In this document: piece by piece, positions 1-9,690 of the stretch
How positions within the stretch are numbered: position 1 is the stretch's first letter
How the letters are laid out: each line of letters starts with the position of its first letter
Source: Nemertoderma westbladi
Taxonomy: Eukaryota > Xenacoelomorpha > Nemertodermatida > Nemertodermatidae
Assembly (NCBI GenBank): GCA_032718475.1
Contig: JAUCBJ010001140.1
Coordinates: forward strand, 124,001-188,000
Direction: 5' to 3'
Length of the DNA: 64,000 nt
The notes under the pieces: model-generated
Told to the model about the DNA's origin: nothing
The model's database searches: none
The model's input: only the letters and a program-made list of their open reading frames with translations
Made by a program: the position numbers and the translations under genes

Positions 1-369
1 ATAATCAAAATATTACAGTTAAGGATTTTAATGTTTCTGAAATGTTTTTCTCTTCCTTCCGTTTTCTGTCTTGCCTTTATATAATGTTATCCTACATAAT
101 CTCTCCCATGCATAACTAACTACTTTATCTATTCTACAATGTAACTAATGGTAGACATACAAATATTATTTAGAACGGAATAAGAAAAGATAATAAAATG
201 GGAATTAATGTTTACTACACTACATATGTGGTCTTCATGCTTTTAACTTAGTGTCTATATTATTAGTGATTTATGTGACTATATATTAAATGTCAGTTCT
301 GGTTATTCTAGTTCCATTCCTACTAAATATTCAGGCATGCACAACTTTACATAGTAACACGGCATTACA
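1..369 (-). repeat. 3' LTR (truncated by window edge)
   Basis: These bases match 4673-5041 without a difference. On the minus strand the LTR begins TGTAATGCCG at 369 and runs off the window. The first base here corresponds to position 102 of the right LTR on the + strand. Confidence 0.95.
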
Positions 370-386
370 GATCTCCCCCAATTTTG
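370..386 (-). other. Polypurine tract
   Basis: On the minus strand an AAAATTGGGGGAGATC run abuts the TG of the 3' LTR. This is the place and composition expected for the plus-strand primer of an LTR retrotransposon. Confidence 0.75.
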
Positions 387-401
387 AAATGGAATCACAA
401 G

Positions 402-3400
402 TTATTTTTTAGGAAGATTAAAATGTACAATTTTCGAACCACTATGAGTTTTGATGGTGTTATAGGAGGGTTCGGTGTGTAGTTGCTGTTCTCGTTCCTT
501 TGCGGGTTGTTGTTTTACTTTAGTCTGAGTTCCGTAACAGGGCTTTAACCTGTCAATAGAAACAGTTTGTTCTCCTTTTGGTGTTATTAGTGTAAAGTAT
601 TTGTCCGATCTACTACTCACTTTAAATGGGCCATTGTATGGCGCCTCTAGCGGCTTTCGGATGCGATCGATTCGAACAAAGACTTTGTCGCATGTATCCA
701 GGTCTTTTGGAATATGAATTTGTTTGTAATATCGTCTTGTCTCGTCTTGATCGATGGCTGTAGTTTGTGCTATAAAACCGAGTTGTGTTATATGTTGATG
801 TAACTTATCTACAAACTCGAGGTTGTAAGTGCTATCAGTGGGGTTGATCATGATAGCTGGTAACATCGGTTTTGATCCTGTTACTAGTTCGAATGGGGAT
901 ATTCCTGTTACGTGTGAGGGGGTAATTCTGTAGCTGAATAAAACGACAGGAAGGGCTTGTATCCAATCTTCACCTCGGGCTTTTAGAGCATTCTTAAGTA
1001 CTCTATGAAAGCGTTCTATCTTTCCGTTTGCCTGGGGGTGGTATGCTGTAGTGCGGAGACGGTGAAATCCAATAACTTTGGACACTTGAGATAATAATTC
1101 CGATTCAAATTGTGATCCGCGATCTGTAGTCATGTGTAGGGGAACTCCATAATGTGAAAACCAAACGTCGAGAAAAGTAGTGGCTATATCCTCTGCCGTG
1201 ATGCTGGCTACTGGTTTGGCTTCAACCCAACCAGTATGGCGGTCTATGAAAGTTACAATGTAACGTTCTGGGCTTGAATGTGTAGGTAAGGGTCCGACGA
1301 TGTCACTGTGGATATGTGAGAATCGTGAAGTGAGTGGAAACTCTTTCAGTGGTGCTTTAGCATGTCTTGTAATCTTGGCTTTTTGGCATTGTATACAACT
1401 ACGAACCCAGTTCGTAATATCTCGTTTGGCATCATACCATATGTATCGGTCTGTAATCAGACGGATTGATGATTTAACGCCAGGATGAGCTAGTTTATGT
1501 AATTCGTCAAATATAACCTTGCGACATCGTCTGGGGAGTATAGGTCTCGGTTGTACCATTGATATATCACATAGTAAGTCCTGGGAAGTAGCAGTCTTAA
1601 ATATTTTAAGTTTCAATGAATGTTTTTCTGGAAGGAGGGTCATTTCTTCTTTTTGTAATTTAGAAATATCATCTAAACCAAAATAATCAATATAAGTAGA
1701 AGCTATATTCCGTGAGAGTGTGTCGGCGACTATATTAGCTTGGCCAGGTATATATTCTAATTGATCAATAAATTCAGTGAGATAAGACAATTGTCTATTT
1801 TGTCTTGGAGATAAACTCTCGGATTTAGTAAAATCTCCAACAAGTGGTTTCTGATCAGTATATAGTGTCACATGGCGACCTTCGATCATTGATCGAAAGT
1901 AAACTGTGCTGTCATAAGCAGCAAGTAATTCCCTTTCGAATGCGGACATTATTGATTCCTTTGGAGTAAGACGGCGTGAATAGAAACAGAGAGGAACAGT
2001 TTCTTCTCCACTTTGAACCTCATGAAGTGCAGCACCAATTGCAACTGCAGAAGCATCGGTTGTCAGGGACAACGGGGAGTCTTGCAGGGAAGGATGGTGG
2101 AGTTTGATTGAATTAGTTAGTGCCAACTTTAGATCTGCAAATGCAGATGAGTGTTGTAAAGTCCATTCTTTGTCTAGAAATTTCCGTTGTGGGATTTTCT
2201 TTGAGGTAGGTTGAGTGGAAGCTAATAGATTTTGTAGTGGGTGCACAATTTTGCTGAATTGAGGTACAAATCGTCGATAAAAGTTGAACATTCCGATAAT
2301 ACGGCGAAGTTCAGAGTAACTCTTTGGTTCAGGTAATGCAGAGAGTGTAGCTATGCGATCTTTGGGTGGGGCAACCCCATCTGCTGATACTTCAAACCCT
2401 AAAAAGGTTAGTTGCGGTTTTAACCAATCGCACTTACCAAAGTTTGCCTTCAAGTTATGTTGGCGGAGGCGTTCGAACACAACTCGTAAATGTTTCATAT
2501 GTTTTTCCACATCTGTGCTATGAATTAGAATATCATCTAGGTAGAGGTATACAAAATCAAGATCTCCAAGTGTTTCGTTCATTTTGCGCTGAAATGTTTG
2601 TGCAGCGTTACGTAGACCATAAGGCATGCGAACAAATTCAAACAGCCCAAATGGAGTTGTGACAGCAGTTTTGGGTATATCTTCTTCAGATACTGCTATT
2701 TGATTATAGGCTCGAACGAGATCTATGCGACTAAATATTTTTGAACTTTTTAATTGAGAGTTAAAATGTTGTATATGTGGTATTGGGTAGCGATCGGGTT
2801 GAGTTACATTATTTAAGGCTCGATAGTCACCACATGGTCGCCATTGGTCTTTGATATTTGGTTTAGGCGCCATATGGAGTGGAGAAGCCCATGGGCTACT
2901 AGAAGGGCGTATAATTCCTTTTTCTTGTAAATCTGCAAATACTTGTTTGGCAATTGCTAATTTTGGTCCTGAGAGTTGCCGTGGTTTCGCAAATACTGGT
3001 TGGCATTCATTGGTAATTATCCGGTGTACTGTATGTGATGCGGGTTTTCCATCAAACGCGGCATCGATATCAAATACATCTGAATAATCCTGTAGGAGTT
3101 TATCTAGATTTGTATCAGAATGGTGTACGGAGATTTTATACACTGATGCATGATCAGCTTGAGTAATGGGTGTTATGTGTGTTCGCAAGTTAGTTGTACT
3201 ATCAACTATTTCTCGATCTTTGCAGTTCAATATCATATTATGATGTGATAAACAATCAAGTCCAATTATATTATCCCGTACATCGGCAATGTAAAATGTC
3301 CATGGGAATTTTCGTCGGAATAATAAAATGTGTAAAGTTACTTTTCCAAATACAGTTATCGGAGAACCGCTAGCACTGCGTAACTGAGTATCTGTAGATT

Positions 3401-3662
3401 CCCAAATAAAGTTTTTTATTGTTCCAGGACGAATAATGCTTACCTGAGAACCAGTGTCAATAAGAAAGGAAAGCTTGAGTTCAGTGTCACCAATCGAGTT
3501 TGAGATTGCTGCGGTAACTTTAAAGACGGCAGCTCCCTCAGTGGTCGCAGCTGAGACACTGAGGGGTGTTAGTTTTCCGAGCGAGTGGGAGAAGTGGCTT
3601 GGGAGTTTGGTCTGGACGATTCCACTATATGACTGGGTTTTATGGCTGGCCACCGGCACCAA
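402..3662 (-). CDS. pol: Ty3/gypsy-type Pol polyprotein (PR-RT-RH-IN)
   Basis: This 1086-residue frame encodes the replication enzymes of the retrotransposon. The aspartic protease has DTG at residues 69-71. Reverse transcriptase spans roughly 230-430, with the YLDD active site at 374-377. RNase H follows, with TTDAS near 535, YTD near 602 and VADTLS near 646. The integrase has an HHCC zinc finger (H722, H726, C756, C759) and catalytic acidic residues in HSDIVG (D787), TTDRGS (D847) and NGKIERFHR (E883). All visible catalytic residues are present and no stop interrupts the frame. Its first ATG lies about 94 bp inside gag, in the -1 frame relative to gag, so expression by -1 frameshifting is likely and the ATG at 3662 may not be the true start. 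The C-terminal tail after the integrase is basic and has no recognised domain. Confidence 0.95.
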   Translation of the reverse strand: MVPVASHKTQSYSGIVQTKLPSHFSHSLGKLTPLSVSAATTEGAAVFKVTAAISNSIGDTELKLSFLIDTGSQVSIIRPGTIKNFIWESTDTQLRSASGSPITVFGKVTLHILLFRRKFPWTFYIADVRDNIIGLDCLSHHNMILNCKDREIVDSTTNLRTHITPITQADHASVYKISVHHSDTNLDKLLQDYSDVFDIDAAFDGKPASHTVHRIITNECQPVFAKPRQLSGPKLAIAKQVFADLQEKGIIRPSSSPWASPLHMAPKPNIKDQWRPCGDYRALNNVTQPDRYPIPHIQHFNSQLKSSKIFSRIDLVRAYNQIAVSEEDIPKTAVTTPFGLFEFVRMPYGLRNAAQTFQRKMNETLGDLDFVYLYLDDILIHSTDVEKHMKHLRVVFERLRQHNLKANFGKCDWLKPQLTFLGFEVSADGVAPPKDRIATLSALPEPKSYSELRRIIGMFNFYRRFVPQFSKIVHPLQNLLASTQPTSKKIPQRKFLDKEWTLQHSSAFADLKLALTNSIKLHHPSLQDSPLSLTTDASAVAIGAALHEVQSGEETVPLCFYSRRLTPKESIMSAFERELLAAYDSTVYFRSMIEGRHVTLYTDQKPLVGDFTKSESLSPRQNRQLSYLTEFIDQLEYIPGQANIVADTLSRNIASTYIDYFGLDDISKLQKEEMTLLPEKHSLKLKIFKTATSQDLLCDISMVQPRPILPRRCRKVIFDELHKLAHPGVKSSIRLITDRYIWYDAKRDITNWVRSCIQCQKAKITRHAKAPLKEFPLTSRFSHIHSDIVGPLPTHSSPERYIVTFIDRHTGWVEAKPVASITAEDIATTFLDVWFSHYGVPLHMTTDRGSQFESELLSQVSKVIGFHRLRTTAYHPQANGKIERFHRVLKNALKARGEDWIQALPVVLFSYRITPSHVTGISPFELVTGSKPMLPAIMINPTDSTYNLEFVDKLHQHITQLGFIAQTTAIDQDETRRYYKQIHIPKDLDTCDKVFVRIDRIRKPLEAPYNGPFKVSSRSDKYFTLITPKGEQTVSIDRLKPCYGTQTKVKQQPAKEREQQLHTEPSYNTIKTHSGSKIVHFNLPKK

Positions 3663-4468
3663 TGTTTACAACGCCTTGCTTTCTCACCATAGAAAATATG
3701 GAAGCGACATATTTTCGGCTTCTGTCCTTCCGAAAATGGGTAAATCACTCCGCTTATTGGTTTTGTATTATATTCTCGGGCTGGAGTGTTGTTATCACGA
3801 AAACGTGAGCGTGACGGTCGATGTTGTGGTGAGTCGTACTCATGATTAATTATCCCCGATTCTCGTGGTTGTGGTGGTGGTTGTGGTTGGTATACTGGTG
3901 CAGAACTAAACATAGGAACTGGTTGTGGGGATTGCGAGGTAAACTGTAGGATTGTATCGGCCAATGCTGCGAATGCTTCTGGTGGCAGTTGCTGGTGTGC
4001 TATTAAAGCAGATCGAGCACTGATTGGTAGAGCTTGCAGAAGTTTATGTCGCACTAAGTCGTCATCAGCGGTTAGGTTACACTCGTTTAGTTTTCTTTTA
4101 ATCCGAAGGTAAACTAAGGACGGTTTCTGCCCATCCAACGAAACCTGTCCCAGAGCCTCTTCTAGCAGTTCAGATTTAGTTTTCTGATAAAGTTGTAATA
4201 TCGTTGATTTAATCTCGTCATAAGTGTTAATTTCTCCTGCGATGTTTAGCGCTACATCTTCAGGAAGATTCGCCATGACATGGTGGAATTTTGTAGCCGG
4301 ATTCGTGATGTTTGCTAGAGTAAAATGAGATTCCAACATCCGGAACCAAACACTCGGGTTGGATCGAAAAAATACCGGAGGTTTGACGGTTACTCGTGCG
4401 ATTTGTTGTGGAACTGCGAAATCACCACCACCCATTTCTTCTAATGTGTTTTCCTCTCCTTCGGCCAT
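3569..4468 (-). CDS. gag: Retrotransposon Gag (capsid / nucleocapsid)
   Basis: This 299-residue frame lies upstream of pol on the same strand and overlaps it by 94 bp. The N-terminal half is mainly helical, with a capsid-like stretch (VWFRMLESHF near residue 40, then FHHVMANLP). The segment after residue 200 is rich in proline, glutamine and serine. Near the C-terminus a single cysteine/histidine cluster, CRFHIFYGEKARRC followed by C, resembles the C-x-x-H-type zinc motif seen in many animal Ty3/gypsy Gag proteins. The start at 4468 is the first ATG after an A-rich leader. The protein would package the RNA and form the particle. It appears intact. Confidence 0.85.
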   Translation of the reverse strand: MAEGEENTLEEMGGGDFAVPQQIARVTVKPPVFFRSNPSVWFRMLESHFTLANITNPATKFHHVMANLPEDVALNIAGEINTYDEIKSTILQLYQKTKSELLEEALGQVSLDGQKPSLVYLRIKRKLNECNLTADDDLVRHKLLQALPISARSALIAHQQLPPEAFAALADTILQFTSQSPQPVPMFSSAPVYQPQPPPQPRESGIINHEYDSPQHRPSRSRFRDNNTPAREYNTKPISGVIYPFSEGQKPKICRFHIFYGEKARRCKHWCRWPAIKPSHIVESSRPNSQATSPTRSEN

Positions 4469-4478
4469 TTCTTTCCTT

Positions 4479-4534
4479 TTTTTTTTCCTTTTTATTTATT
4501 TATTTATTTATTTATTTATTTTTTTTTTTTTTTT
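4479..4534 (-). repeat. A-rich leader with TAAA repeats
   Basis: On the + strand this is a T-run followed by repeated TTTA and a second T-run. On the transcript it forms an A-rich and (TAAA)n leader directly before the gag start codon, inside the retrotransposon 5' untranslated region. Confidence 0.8.
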
Positions 4535-4551
4535 GAGTTTCGCAAGTTCAG

Positions 4552-4569
4552 ATCTCGTCCGGGTCACCA
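4552..4569 (-). other. Candidate tRNA primer-binding site
   Basis: Two bases inside the 5' LTR the minus strand reads TGGTGACCCGGACGAGAT. It begins with TGG, the complement of a tRNA CCA end, at the expected distance from the LTR. I did not assign the tRNA. Confidence 0.7.
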
Positions 4570-4571
4570 AA

Positions 4572-5041
4572 TGTAAAGGTTATTATGGATGTTATATTTC
4601 AATAAAATAAAGTTTATTTAGTTTTCTATATTTATTATGACCTTTACATAATTGAGATAATAATAAAATATGATAATCAAAATATTACAGTTAAGGATTT
4701 TAATGTTTCTGAAATGTTTTTCTCTTCCTTCCGTTTTCTGTCTTGCCTTTATATAATGTTATCCTACATAATCTCTCCCATGCATAACTAACTACTTTAT
4801 CTATTCTACAATGTAACTAATGGTAGACATACAAATATTATTTAGAACGGAATAAGAAAAGATAATAAAATGGGAATTAATGTTTACTACACTACATATG
4901 TGGTCTTCATGCTTTTAACTTAGTGTCTATATTATTAGTGATTTATGTGACTATATATTAAATGTCAGTTCTGGTTATTCTAGTTCCATTCCTACTAAAT
5001 ATTCAGGCATGCACAACTTTACATAGTAACACGGCATTACA
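4572..5041 (-). repeat. 5' LTR (complete, 470 bp)
   Basis: The LTR has TG...CA ends. On the minus strand it holds a TATA-like TATATAAAGG (around 4746-4756) and AATAAA-type poly(A) signals (around 4613-4618 and 4630). The last 369 bases are identical to the left LTR. Confidence 0.95.
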
Positions 5042-5214
5042 AAACCTCTCTGAAACAATAAAAATACCTACAAAAAAATACGCAGTAATAAATATTAGTT
5101 ACTGCAGTAAACATATAATAATTACTGCAGTAACAAATATTTATTACTGCAGTAACAAATATTTATTACTGCAGTATTTTTTGGAGGCATATTTATTGTT
5201 TTATAGAGGTTTTT
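5042..5214. mobile_element. Foldback MITE with palindromic core
   Basis: The left end (AAAACCTCT...AACAATAAA) is repeated in inverse orientation at the right end (TTTATTGTT...AGAGGTTTTT, 5192-5214), giving arms of about 55 bp. The core holds four copies of the palindrome TTACTGCAGTAA spaced 22-32 bp apart. The element directly abuts the LTR retrotransposon, which seems to have inserted at its tip, so part of the left end may lie beyond the window. Confidence 0.7.
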
Positions 5215-7176
5215 ATTTCTTATATTTTACCCTATAGTCAAAGTCAATATACCCCATACCATTGCCAGTTTCAGGCAGGACTGTATGGAATGACTGACAG
5301 TACTACTTTGAAATCTTTGAGGACACTTTGTCATTTTCTTGGACCACTTTTAGAACTTTGAGACACTTTTAGTTCTTTGAGAAAATCTCAAAGAACAGAT
5401 GCACTTTGAGACCCCGACTGTATATACAGTAGTTGGTGCCTTAGCAACAATTGTGACAAAAGAGCCAAAAGATTTTTGTGAGTAACTATGGGGTATAAAT
5501 TACAAAAATATTATACGTAGTGGAACTTGTTATATTTATTGCAGCTCATTATTAAGAAATAGGCGTAACACAAGCCAAACAAAAGGTAGAGTAGCGGGGA
5601 GAATAAGAATAAAAATAGTTATGTTCCAGAATAATAAAATTAATTTTGTAATAAGCTGTGATTTAATGGGGAATGAATCACATTTACAAGGTAGGCCTTA
5701 TTGTCCCACATTGGTAAGGTAAGTGATGTAAATATTATAAAATTGCACTAAAGGAAATTTAATAAATTCCACTAGGCCTACTGTATGTTAGCAAATTTTT
5801 TTCACAGAATTCGAATTGTACTGTATGTACTGTACACGTACAACAGTAGGCGTATTGTTTTTACAGAGGTGTAATAATTGTTTCTTAGTTTTAGTTTAAA
5901 AACCGCAATTTTATGATATAACGAGTCCATATTTGGGAACAAGGGTTTTCGAGGTCGACAAATTTGATGGGCTGGGTCAAATTCTATCTTTTACAGTAGT
6001 AGATACTTTGTGTTAAGGGGGTGGGGTAGCCCCCCCCCCAGTTTTGCGCCGGAAGGTTTGAACTTTGAAGGCGATTATCTCGGAATGACATTCTATCGCA
6101 CGAAAAATTCCAACTCCTCCGCCATTTCTTATCCGTATTTTGCCATTTTTGCTTTATATAAAAGGTTATTTCATGAGCTTCAATAGATTTCACGGCCTTT
6201 TCTTAATTTAATTATATTTCCCCATTTTTTGAATGAAAAATTACAAAAAACATGGGTTGTTTCAGTTTTTCAAATTGTAGTATTTTAGTTTTAATTTAAA
6301 TTTTAGTATTAAGACTTTTACTCTTTTATTTACTCTAGTAATTACACTTTTACATGGCACATATTGTGGTCTATTTGCCTTTTGAACATCCTGCCCATTG
6401 ATTCGATTCCTTGCATTGTTTTGGTTCGATTCCTAGCCGTTTGGACTAAACTCGAAATTGAAGCAGTTGTTAAAAACTTTGGGTTAAATGTACAGTATTC
6501 AATCCGGACTCTTAGAATGCAATCAAGATGAATTTTATTGAATTAAAATTTTAATACTAAAATGCATAATTTATTGTTCCAGAAATAATTTATTATTTAA
6601 TACCTGAAGAATATAAACATAATTGATTCTATTGATTGATTGATTATATTCTATATTATTTTTTTTAAAAATAAAATATGAATGTTGTCGATCTCGGGTT
6701 TTATTTAATTTTTTAACAACTATTTACACCTCTTATACCTAGAAAACGGATCCAACTCCCTGTGGTTTGTAACCTGTCTCTTTATAAAATAACTATACAT
6801 TAAATTATATACATATACAGTGTATGCAGTAAACATGCATCCATCGTGTTTTTGGCGACTTCAGCTTTATAGACAAAAACACCCAGTCTCAAGACAGGTT
6901 CGTTATACTGTATATACTGAAATATATCAATCATTAAACAAATATCAATAAATAACAGTTTATGCCTGGTACTGTATCGGGGATTGCCCCCTGTCAATAT
7001 GTACACGTTTTCTGAACCCAGATAGTTATGCTGCCGTATTTTGGGCGAATACGACAGGCTACTGTATTATACAGTACGTTTGTTGTGGTTAGTAACGTAA
7101 TGGGTAGTTAGTATCACATGCAAAGTATTGTATTGCATTCTACAGTACTTCTGGCTAGGCCTGGCCTAGAGTAGAA
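5215..7176. other. No gene seen; AT-rich intergenic DNA
   Basis: The stretch contains scattered short frames of under 70 codons without recognisable similarity, a G/C-run pair at 6000-6031, and TAGGCCTA words. I see no coding gene, RNA gene or clear element. Confidence 0.6.
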
Positions 7177-9153
7177 GGGCAATTCCATCGTTACGGACTC
7201 ACATTCATACGCAATTTTCGAATTTAATTGGCATATTTAATTAATAACTTTACAATATAAATAACATTTACCTATGGCGGCTGATGGATTAATGGTACAT
7301 CTTTACTTTGACTTATAAAAAAGAGTTGTATCTCATTTGATTCATAGGATATTGTAAATATAGTGCCCGTTACGGACTCACATGCAAATGGACAAAGAAA
7401 AATTACCCAATTGTATTTTGACAAATTCTCTTGAAATGTTTAACGCCATACGTTATAACTTTCACAATGCGAGGTAGATACATCAAATTTTGTAAATTTG
7501 TAAGTTAATAGCAGAAACATATGGTGGTAAACCTCATTTATAGAGAAATTGTTCGTTACGGACTCACAGAAAAAATTGTTACGGACTCACACTTGAAATC
7601 GTTATGCACTCGTTATTTTGTTTTGACAAAAAAGAGCAACGACCAATGAATGTTTATGGTATTTATTCAATAAATATATTTATTGCTTATATACCTTTCG
7701 CTTTCACAATGTACCTTAAGTATCACTATTAGATATATCTTTAATAGTGTTCATATTTTGAGTAGGCATATTTGGTGTGTGTATAATAGTGTATATTTAA
7801 TATCCTATAAGTTCATATGACCATAATTTGTTAAAATGACCAATTTCTAATTCTTTCACAACATAAATACCACGTTCACGGAACATTTTTTATACTGGAA
7901 AATAAATTTTGAACAGTATTTCGTTGTATTTATGTTTTACGATCACTACTATCACAGTACTTAAGTTATTCCACCTTGGCGTAGTTGGTTAAATCGGTGG
8001 TATTGAAATCACATCTCTCCTTGAGTCGTGGGTTCGATCCCATCATGGGGGCTAGGGTAGTTTTCGTTTCGGCAAGAATACTTTAAAGACCATAAAGGGA
8101 CTTATTAGCCAGGGCGCATCTCTTCCTTCCGTAAATGGTAGCTAAATGAGAACTGGAGTTTCCCCTGGGGAATATAGGAGGGGACCGCACTGGAAATATA
8201 CACTTTATTATTGAGACTTTGTGCGTAATCCCAGGCCTAACTGACGATATGTTTTGTATCTCAATCCATCATTCGCTCACTCGTTTCATGAAATCTTGGC
8301 GAACTTCGAGTGTATCATACTATACCATCTTGGTCAGTAACTTCTGTCATCCGTGATATATGCCGTTTGGCCCTTTCGGCCCAGAAATGTGAGTATTAGA
8401 CGTAAGAGACAGGATTAAACGGGCGCAATGCAAAATGTCGTACATTAGGATGATGTATGAATGAATACGTTCGAATGTACTGTCGATGGACAATTGTCAG
8501 ACTAAAAGGAGCTGAATACTTTCAGTTTACATAGTGAATAATGTATACAAAGCAGAATGATTCTTACCTAACCTACCGCCTGGTGAGTCCGTAACGGAAA
8601 ATTTGTGAGTCCGTAACGCTATTCTTAAACAGTTCAGCTGCAATACAGACCATAGAGACCTAATGGATGGTTTTGATTGGTTGTAAATCCAAAGGAAAAT
8701 GATTGTCAGTGCAATACACATGCGGGGTGTACTCCAAATTAAAACTTTAAGTACTTTTCGTTACGGAATCACATAATTCTGTAGGCCAAATCTAAAATTT
8801 TTGAAACATTGAATACACAATGCTATTCTGTCAATATTCAAATTTTTATCATCAATAAGCTTTTAATAAATGTTGAATTTTCGGTTGGTGTAATTACCTG
8901 TCTTAATCAAACAATTTCAATGGTAGTAAGATTATGTCAAAAATGACATGTAATAATTTCTGCAAATTTGAAAATACGTAAAAAAATTTCTCATATTCAA
9001 TAATGAAAAACCAGTTGTTACCCTCAAATAAATTAAGAATCCGTCACTTTTATTAAAAATGTATTTCTTTCTCTTCATTTTGATACCAAAATTATGCTGA
9101 TTAGATGAATTTTTATTTTCGACATAAGTATTACATCAATGGTGGAATTGCCC
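7177..9153. mobile_element. Non-autonomous DNA transposon, TIR GGGCAATTCCA
   Basis: GGGCAATTCCATCG at 7177 is matched in inverse orientation by TGGTGGAATTGCCC ending at 9153, and both ends are flanked by AGAA (7173-7176 and 9154-9157), a 4-bp target duplication. A 14-nt word GTTACGGACTCACA recurs inside: forward at 7190, 7369, 7555 and 7578, inverted at 8584 and 8604, and once degenerate near 8759. Subterminal repeats of this kind are often transposase-binding sites. No transposase frame is present, so the element would depend on a relative. A 4-bp duplication occurs in several superfamilies (for example Sola or Chapaev types), and I cannot choose between them. Confidence 0.6.
7969..8216 (+). 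mobile_element. tRNA-derived SINE-like insertion
   Basis: The head contains an A-box-like TGGCGTAGTTGG (7977-7988) and a B-box GGTTCGATCCC (8031-8041), the internal RNA polymerase III promoter of tRNAs. The intervening sequence does not fold into a clear cloverleaf, and an unrelated body of about 170 bp follows, so this is a SINE rather than a tRNA gene. The 3' end is estimated. It sits inside the 7177-9153 element. Confidence 0.55.
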
Positions 9154-9173
9154 AGAAGCAGTTTCACAGCAAA

Positions 9174-9370
9174 ATACAGTACCGCTTTCAAATAACGTCG
9201 TATTGGTTCCTAATAGGATCCTATTAGGATCCAAGTCACTGATTCACTACTATAGGAGTTAGGATTTAATTGGAAATGAAATTTAGCCCAAATTCCAGAC
9301 TTGGAGGCACTTAGGATTTGACTTGGATTTCATTAGGAATTTACTTGGAAATCGGCGCTTACTTTGATGT
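9174..9370 (+). repeat. Dispersed repeat with CCTAATAGG palindromes, copy 1
   Basis: The sequence from CGCTTTCAAATAACGTCGTA (9183) through the 20-bp palindrome CCTAATAGGATCCTATTAGG (about 9209-9228) recurs in inverse orientation at 20868-20960. Both copies also share a TTAGGAA...ACTTGGAA segment. It is probably a decayed MITE. Confidence 0.5.
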
Positions 9371-9478
9371 CTGGAAGGTGGACTGACTCAGACTATGCTT
9401 GTGCTGGTCTACTTCTTCTCTATCCTGTCAATCATTAAGTTGTATAGAATGGAGTAGACTCGGCATAAAGTTTGCGTA

Positions 9479-9690
9479 GTGTGGGGCGAGCCACGAAGTG
9501 AGTGAGCCTTAGCGTAGTGGTACCATTAATCAACCTGTCGTTCTGTCGTTCTGTCGTTCTGTCGCGTCCAATTTTAAACGTTAATAACTCAGCCAATCTT
9601 TGATGAAATCTATCCAAACTTGGTACACATGTTGTTTGGCAAAAGTTTAGAAATTTTCCAAGTAGAATTTCCGTGTGGCCTTCGAGAAGC
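9479..9690 (+). mobile_element. MITE fragment, GTGGGGCGAGCCACG family
   Basis: The GTGGGGCGAGCCACGAAGTG end, AGCCTTAGC, repeated CTGTCGTT and an AATAACTCAG...TGATGAAAT segment all recur in inverse orientation in the element at 41869-42193. Related ends occur near 11068-11105, 21355-21385 and 41471-41485. Only one end is visible here. Confidence 0.5.

Larger units (their letters stand above)
1..5041 (-). mobile_element. Ty3/gypsy-type LTR retrotransposon, nearly complete
   Basis: The element reads on the minus strand. In transcription order it has a 5' LTR (4572-5041), a primer-binding site, a gag frame, an overlapping pol frame, a polypurine tract and a 3' LTR cut by the left window edge. 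Bases 1-369 and 4673-5041 are identical base for base, and both coding frames are open, so the insertion is recent and possibly still competent. Protease, reverse transcriptase, RNase H and integrase follow in the Ty3/gypsy order. The outer left end and its target duplication lie outside the window. By alignment with the complete LTR about 101 bp of the left LTR are missing. Confidence 0.95.

Noticed and set aside
7977-8041. A functional tRNA gene
   Set aside because: A and B boxes are good, but no clear cloverleaf or acceptor stem can be drawn and a SINE-like body follows.
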